Shown here: positions 5,701 to 8,829 of the stretch, one piece after another | Layout of the letters: every line of letters starts with the position of its first letter | Numbering within the stretch: the first letter of the stretch is position 1 | Assembly: GCA_029256365.1 (NCBI GenBank) | Contig: JAQSYB010000158.1 | Span: 1-8,829, forward strand | Source: Clostridia bacterium | Lineage (GTDB): Bacteria; Bacillota; Clostridia; Lutisporales; Lutisporaceae | Length of the DNA stretch: 8,829 nt | Reading direction: 5' to 3' | Position numbers and translations under genes: made by a program | The notes under the pieces: generated by a model | Told to the model about the DNA's origin: nothing | What the model saw: the letters and a program-made list of their open reading frames with translations, nothing else | The model's database searches: none

Positions 5701-6044
5701 TAAAACATTCCTCCAGGCAGGCCAAAACCTCCTGTAATTTTGCCCATTTCACTGCTGACCATTTCTTCAGCCTTTCTAATCGCTTCATTTACCGCTGCCA
5801 GTATCAGATCCTCCAGCATTTCAACATCATCAGCATCTACTACTTCAGGCTTTATCTTTATTGATACAAGCTCTTTCTTACCTGTTACAACTACTGTAAT
5901 CGCTCCACCGCCTGCACTTGTTTCTATTTGTCTCTGCTCCAGCTCTTCTTGTACCTTCATCATATCCTTTTGCATCTTTTGAGCTTGTTTAATCATGTTA
6001 TTCATATTTCCCATTCCGCCGCCTTGGAATCCACCTTTTGCCAT
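5700..6044 (-). CDS. ybaB: YbaB/EbfC nucleoid-associated protein
   Basis: The 114-residue product matches the YbaB/EbfC family. It has a Gly/Met/Asn-rich N-terminus (MAKGGFQGGGMGNMNNM), a long helix (IKQAQKMQKDMMKVQEELEQ) and a compact beta region with TSAGGGAITVVVTGKKELVSIKI. A second helical part (DDVEMLEDLILAAVNEAIRKAEEM) and the tail GGFGLPGGMF follow. YbaB is a dimeric DNA-binding protein that almost always sits between dnaX and recR. The frame extends to an ATG at 6077; MAKGG at 6044 is preferred because AGGAGG lies 8 nt upstream and it matches the family N-terminus. It starts 41 nt after the dnaX stop and overlaps recR by one base. Confidence 0.96.
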   Translation of the reverse strand: MAKGGFQGGGMGNMNNMIKQAQKMQKDMMKVQEELEQRQIETSAGGGAITVVVTGKKELVSIKIKPEVVDADDVEMLEDLILAAVNEAIRKAEEMVSSEMGKITGGFGLPGGMF

Positions 6045-6052
6045 TTTGTATA

Positions 6053-6058
6053 CCTCCT
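6053..6058 (-). promoter_or_regulatory. Consensus ribosome binding site deciding the ybaB start
   Basis: AGGAGG on the minus strand lies 8 nt before ATG 6044-6042 and therefore inside the extended frame that begins at 6077. Confidence 0.75.
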
Positions 6059-6085
6059 GCTTTTTTTCATTTCTCATATATTATA

Positions 6086-7699
6086 CTATTCTTCGTTTAC
6101 TACTTCAACGTTGTCTTGTCCGACTAATTGCATTGCTGCCTTGACAATGTCAATGGAAACCTCTGCTTCCGCTTCCGCTTCATCAGAATGAATGCCTTTA
6201 ATTCTTATATCGGTGCCAAAAAACTCCAAGGCTTCCTTCTCAATTTCCTTTCGTATTTCCGGCACTTCTAAAGCTTCCTTGCTGTATCGATCTTCTTTCT
6301 CATAGGAAAGTACCAACAGGTTGTTCTCCAGCCTGATAGGCTTAGCAGTATGGACAAAGGTCATGAGCTTTATTTTGCGCCTTTCCTTCAGAAACTGTTT
6401 AAACCCATTCCATTTACTTAATATTTCATTGGGTAAAGCTTCCGCTGATGTAGCCGGTTTTTTTATCGTTTTTTCTGGCACTGCTTTTACGTTGTCACTA
6501 TTTTGTTTCTGTATAGGCTGAGACTTTTGTGCAGCAACAGCTACAACTCCTCCGCCTTCAATCAGCTTCTCCAGCTTAGACAATCTTGTCATCAAGCCGT
6601 CAAGACTGTCATCTCCTGCTGCCTTGCACATTCTAACTACTGCTACCTCAAGCAGTATCCTAGGATTGGAGTACCATTTCGCTTCATTTTCCAACTCTGA
6701 TAAATATTTGATGCATCTTACTATGCTCTCTCTGCCGAACTGCTGGGCACAGTTTTTCAATGCCTGTATCCCTTCTGTGGACATATCTATTACATCCTCA
6801 GGTTTATCCAATATCAGTATCATAAGCAAGTTACGATAATGTGCAGTCAAATCCTTTATAAACTGATTGATATCTTTGCCTCCGGCTGATAAGTCATCAA
6901 TAATAAGGATAGACCTTGAAGCATCTCCATGGAGTATCGCTTCACCTATCTCCATTAAATGCTGATCCCCCGATATCCCCAGTACTTCTAATACTGTGAC
7001 TTCAGTAATATTTTTACCGCCATATACTGAACATTGATCCAATATACTTAATGCATCACGCATTGCGCCATCCGCATTGCGGGCAATCATCCTCAGTGCC
7101 GCTTCCTCTGCATCCATCCCCTCATGACTGCATATATCCTTTAGGTGAGTCATAATATTTTGGATATTGATTCTCTTAAAATCAAACCGCTGACAGCGTG
7201 ATAGTATCGTTGCTGGTAGTTTGTGAGGCTCTGTGGTTGCTAGTATGAACATAACGTAGGCCGGAGGTTCCTCCAGCGTCTTTAGAAGCGCATTGAAGGC
7301 TTCATTTGTTAGCATGTGAACTTCATCTATAATATATACCTTGTATTTACCCAAGGTAGGGGTAAACTTTAATGCTTCACGAAGGTTTCTTATGTCATCT
7401 ATACCTCTGTTGGAGGCTGCGTCAATTTCTATCACATCAATAGAGCTGCTCTCATTGATGCTGATACAGCTGCTGCAGCTATCACAGGGGTTAAAATCAA
7501 CTGGCTGACTGCAGTTTACTGCCTTGGCCAAAAGTCTTGCAGTACTAGTCTTGCCAGTACCCCTTGTGCCGCACAACAAATATGCATGAGATATCTTATT
7601 GTTTTTAAGCTCATTCTTTAATGTTGAAGTTACCTGCTCTTGTCCATATACATCTTCAAACTTCGTCGGACGCCATTTTCTATATAATGCGGTATACAT
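6086..7699 (-). CDS. dnaX: DNA polymerase III subunits gamma/tau (clamp loader ATPase)
   Basis: DnaX is the motor ATPase of the complex that loads the beta sliding clamp; the tau form also bridges polymerases and helicase. The 537-residue product starts MYTALYRKWRPTKFEDVYGQ, the classic DnaX opening. It has Walker A GTRGTGKT (44-51), a zinc module (C63, C72, C75, C78), Walker B with IIDEVH (123-128), the ATTEPHK sensor-1 segment (154-160) and the arginine-finger SRC (167-169). Domain III and a variable linker (about 380-420) precede a tau-like C-terminal domain. The ATG is preceded by GGGGG with 7 nt spacing. A slippery heptamer at codons 413-414 may produce a shorter gamma-like form. The C-terminus has a small EAEAEA repeat. 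Confidence 0.97.
   Translation of the reverse strand: MYTALYRKWRPTKFEDVYGQEQVTSTLKNELKNNKISHAYLLCGTRGTGKTSTARLLAKAVNCSQPVDFNPCDSCSSCISINESSSIDVIEIDAASNRGIDDIRNLREALKFTPTLGKYKVYIIDEVHMLTNEAFNALLKTLEEPPAYVMFILATTEPHKLPATILSRCQRFDFKRINIQNIMTHLKDICSHEGMDAEEAALRMIARNADGAMRDALSILDQCSVYGGKNITEVTVLEVLGISGDQHLMEIGEAILHGDASRSILIIDDLSAGGKDINQFIKDLTAHYRNLLMILILDKPEDVIDMSTEGIQALKNCAQQFGRESIVRCIKYLSELENEAKWYSNPRILLEVAVVRMCKAAGDDSLDGLMTRLSKLEKLIEGGGVVAVAAQKSQPIQKQNSDNVKAVPEKTIKKPATSAEALPNEILSKWNGFKQFLKERRKIKLMTFVHTAKPIRLENNLLVLSYEKEDRYSKEALEVPEIRKEIEKEALEFFGTDIRIKGIHSDEAEAEAEVSIDIVKAAMQLVGQDNVEVVNEE
6164..6181 (-). repeat. Hexanucleotide repeat encoding EAEAEA in dnaX
   Basis: Three tandem units of GAAGC-type hexamers (plus strand GCTTCC, GCTTCC, GCTTCA) encode alternating Glu-Ala near the DnaX C-terminus. 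The repeat is in frame and short. Confidence 0.6.
6426..6464 (-). promoter_or_regulatory. Candidate -1 frameshift/slippage site in dnaX
   Basis: On the minus strand the frame reads ATA AAA AAA CCG, which contains the heptamer A AAA AAA (6464-6458) in the phase needed for tandem -1 slippage. A small hairpin, CC(G)GCT-ACATC-AGCGG (6457-6442), follows at once. The -1 frame adds ten residues (TGYISGSFTQ) and stops at TGA 6428-6426. The product would have 424 residues and end just after domain III, close to Escherichia coli gamma (431 residues). Confidence 0.45.
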
Positions 7700-7720
7700 G
7701 CTCTTACCCCCAAATCTATC

Positions 7721-7748
7721 AATCTAACCTGATTATTCCCTTTTTCAA
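7721..7748 (-). promoter_or_regulatory. Possible promoter of the dnaX operon (proximal)
   Basis: On the minus strand TTGAAA (7748-7743) and TAGATT (7726-7721) are separated by 16 nt. The dnaX start would then lie about 21 nt past the -10 box, with GGGGG in a short leader. The -10 box matches consensus at only 4 of 6 positions. Confidence 0.35.
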
Positions 7749-7779
7749 CTTTGTTACACCATTCAAGGCTATTCCATTT

Positions 7780-7807
7780 TCTATATTCATATGTTATCAT
7801 TTTTCAA
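7780..7807 (-). promoter_or_regulatory. Possible promoter of the dnaX operon (distal)
   Basis: On the minus strand TTGAAA (7807-7802) and TATAGA (7785-7780) are separated by 16 nt, just after the upstream terminator. Its -35 box lies in a 10-nt direct repeat (AGTTGAAAAA) that recurs at the proximal candidate, 59 bp away. Either or both may be used. Confidence 0.35.
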
Positions 7808-7819
7808 CTGTAAAATATA

Positions 7820-7869
7820 CAAAAAAGTACTCTAGGGCGCTGTTATCATTTCATCCCATAGAGCACTTT
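7820..7869 (-). terminator. Intrinsic terminator of the GAF/HD-GYP gene
   Basis: On the minus strand a long imperfect stem pairs 7869-7855 with 7837-7824 (AAAGT-G-CTCTA-T-GGG with CCC-TAGAG-T-ACTTT, about 13 bp with one mismatch and one bulge). The T run overlapping its base (six T in all, 7826-7821) completes the signal. It begins about 20 nt after the stop codon of the HD-GYP gene and separates it from dnaX. Confidence 0.8.
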
Positions 7870-7888
7870 CAAATAAATCTAATTAAAA

Positions 7889-8829
7889 TTAGAAAAACTT
7901 CACATCTTCATCTTGATGAATTTGCATAAAGGCCTCTTTATTCGTCATAAAGGCAATTGTTAATACATCTACTATTTCAGGATTGAATTGAGTTCCTTTC
8001 CAGTAGTTTAGCTCTTCAATTCCCAATTCCAAGCTCTTGGGCTGTTTGTATGAGCGTTCTGAGGTTATGGCATCAAAAGCATCCGCAATACTGATAATAG
8101 CAGCCATGATATTAATGTTATCCCCAGTCAAGCCGTCAGGATATCCCTTCCCATCATATCTTTCATGATGGTGTCTAACTGCATTCATAATTCTCTGATC
8201 TAAGCCGATTTTTGAAAGTATTTTGTATGCAATCACCGGATGTTTCTTTACCAATTGATATTCCTCATCCGTTAACCTTTCTTTTTTGTTTAATATCGAA
8301 TCGCTAATTCCAATTTTACCTATATCATGGAGAACTCCAGCTACCCAGATATCCTCTAAAAAAGCTTTGTCCATCTTTAACTCAGCAGCAATGAAAGCAG
8401 CGTACTTCGCCACTCTAACAGAATGACTCTCTGTATACATATCCTTGGCTTCAATCGTGCTTACAAGACTTTGAACAGTTTTCAAATATGATGACTTCAC
8501 ATTTTCATATGCCTTGGCATTGTCTATACTAAGTGCAATATTATTTGCCATGGATGTAATCAATTCTGCCAGTTCTTGGTTAGGTCTGTTCTTTAATATG
8601 GTGCTGATTAGCCCTATTTGCCTGCCATGAGCTACAATTGGATTAAATAATGTAAACCTGTATCCATCTTCCCGATGTAAAATCTTGAAATATTCACTGG
8701 GAAGTGCATCTTCACCTTTGTGCTCAATTGTAAAATGTCTTTGACTTCCTATGAGCTTTAATGCGCGATTTTTTGTGGCATCAACATTTACCAAGCTCAT
8801 ATCTTCCAACTTGATTCCCTTAATTGACT
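7889..8829 (-). CDS. GAF-HD-GYP signalling protein, probable cyclic-di-GMP phosphodiesterase (5' end outside window)
   Basis: The frame is open to the right edge of the window, so the N-terminus is missing; the TTG at 8809-8807 is only the first possible internal start. The visible part (about 313 residues) begins in the C-terminal half of a GAF-like sensory domain (YRFTLFNPIVAHGRQIGLIST...LITSMANNIALSIDNAKAYENV). A short helical linker leads to an HD-GYP domain. Counting from the TTG, it has ESHSVRVAKYA (127-137), the HD pair with HDIGKIG (161-167), H190, HHHERYDGKGYP (213-224) and IADAFDAITSERSY (241-254). The HD residues and the HHExxDGxGYP motif are intact, so an active metal-dependent phosphodiesterase is likely. 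Such proteins degrade cyclic-di-GMP to pGpG or GMP. It lies upstream of dnaX but has its own terminator, so it is probably not part of that operon. Confidence 0.88.
   Translation of the reverse strand, partial: SIKGIKLEDMSLVNVDATKNRALKLIGSQRHFTIEHKGEDALPSEYFKILHREDGYRFTLFNPIVAHGRQIGLISTILKNRPNQELAELITSMANNIALSIDNAKAYENVKSSYLKTVQSLVSTIEAKDMYTESHSVRVAKYAAFIAAELKMDKAFLEDIWVAGVLHDIGKIGISDSILNKKERLTDEEYQLVKKHPVIAYKILSKIGLDQRIMNAVRHHHERYDGKGYPDGLTGDNINIMAAIISIADAFDAITSERSYKQPKSLELGIEELNYWKGTQFNPEIVDVLTIAFMTNKEAFMQIHQDEDVKFF

Noticed and set aside
5700..6077. Upstream ATG at 6077 as the ybaB start
   Set aside because: It would place the consensus AGGAGG inside the coding region and add eleven residues not typical of YbaB.
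7700..7888. SRP RNA gene, often found upstream of dnaX in Firmicutes
   Set aside because: The gap shows neither the conserved SRP Alu-like nor S-domain motifs; it contains only the HD-GYP terminator and promoter-like elements.
1..8829. CRISPR arrays, transposases, integrase genes, phage genes or defence genes
   Set aside because: No regularly spaced repeats, transposase motifs or phage-like proteins were found; apart from the broken PFOR the window is ordinary chromosomal core.

Overview
The window is AT-rich DNA from a low-GC, spore-forming anaerobic Firmicute, most likely a clostridium. The evidence is a BofA gene (regulator of sporulation sigma-K processing), a clostridial-type single-chain pyruvate:ferredoxin oxidoreductase (PFOR), and the Firmicute gene order dnaX-ybaB-recR-DUF2508-bofA. 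The order and protein flavour would suit an Alkaliphilus-like lineage, but that is a guess.

Layout. Positions 1-591 (+) hold the 3' end of a DUF421/YetF-type membrane protein gene. Everything else is on the minus strand, so transcription runs from right to left. In that order: a GAF/HD-GYP signalling protein whose N-terminus lies outside the window (7889-8829), with its own terminator at about 7820-7869; then dnaX (6086-7699), ybaB (5700-6044), recR (5101-5700), a DUF2508 gene (4736-5023) and bofA (4389-4658). After a long structured terminator candidate (4280-4360) comes a near-consensus sigma-A promoter (4236-4264) driving PFOR (809-4193). A strong terminator (766-798) and a separate promoter (730-758) lead to tRNA-Ala(GGC) (644-719), which has its own terminator (601-633).

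The genes fall into three groups. dnaX (clamp loader), ybaB (nucleoid-associated protein) and recR (recombinational repair) form the conserved replication/repair cluster; ybaB and recR overlap by one base. DUF2508 and bofA are the usual Firmicute passengers downstream. PFOR is an independent central-metabolism transcription unit.

The main surprise is that PFOR is broken in two places. The native start, ribosome site and promoter are present, but about 55 nt around the active-site YPITP segment and about 103 nt around the conserved GLGSDGTVGANK segment appear to be missing. Each loss shifts the frame by the same amount. Adding both back restores 1181 codons, a normal full-length PFOR, and the rest of the gene looks intact. 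It is either a very recent pseudogene or an assembly defect. A second point of interest is an in-frame A AAA AAA slippery heptamer in dnaX, followed directly by a small hairpin and an early stop in the -1 frame. It would give a gamma-like product of about 424 residues. I found no CRISPR array, transposase, prophage gene or obvious new defence system.
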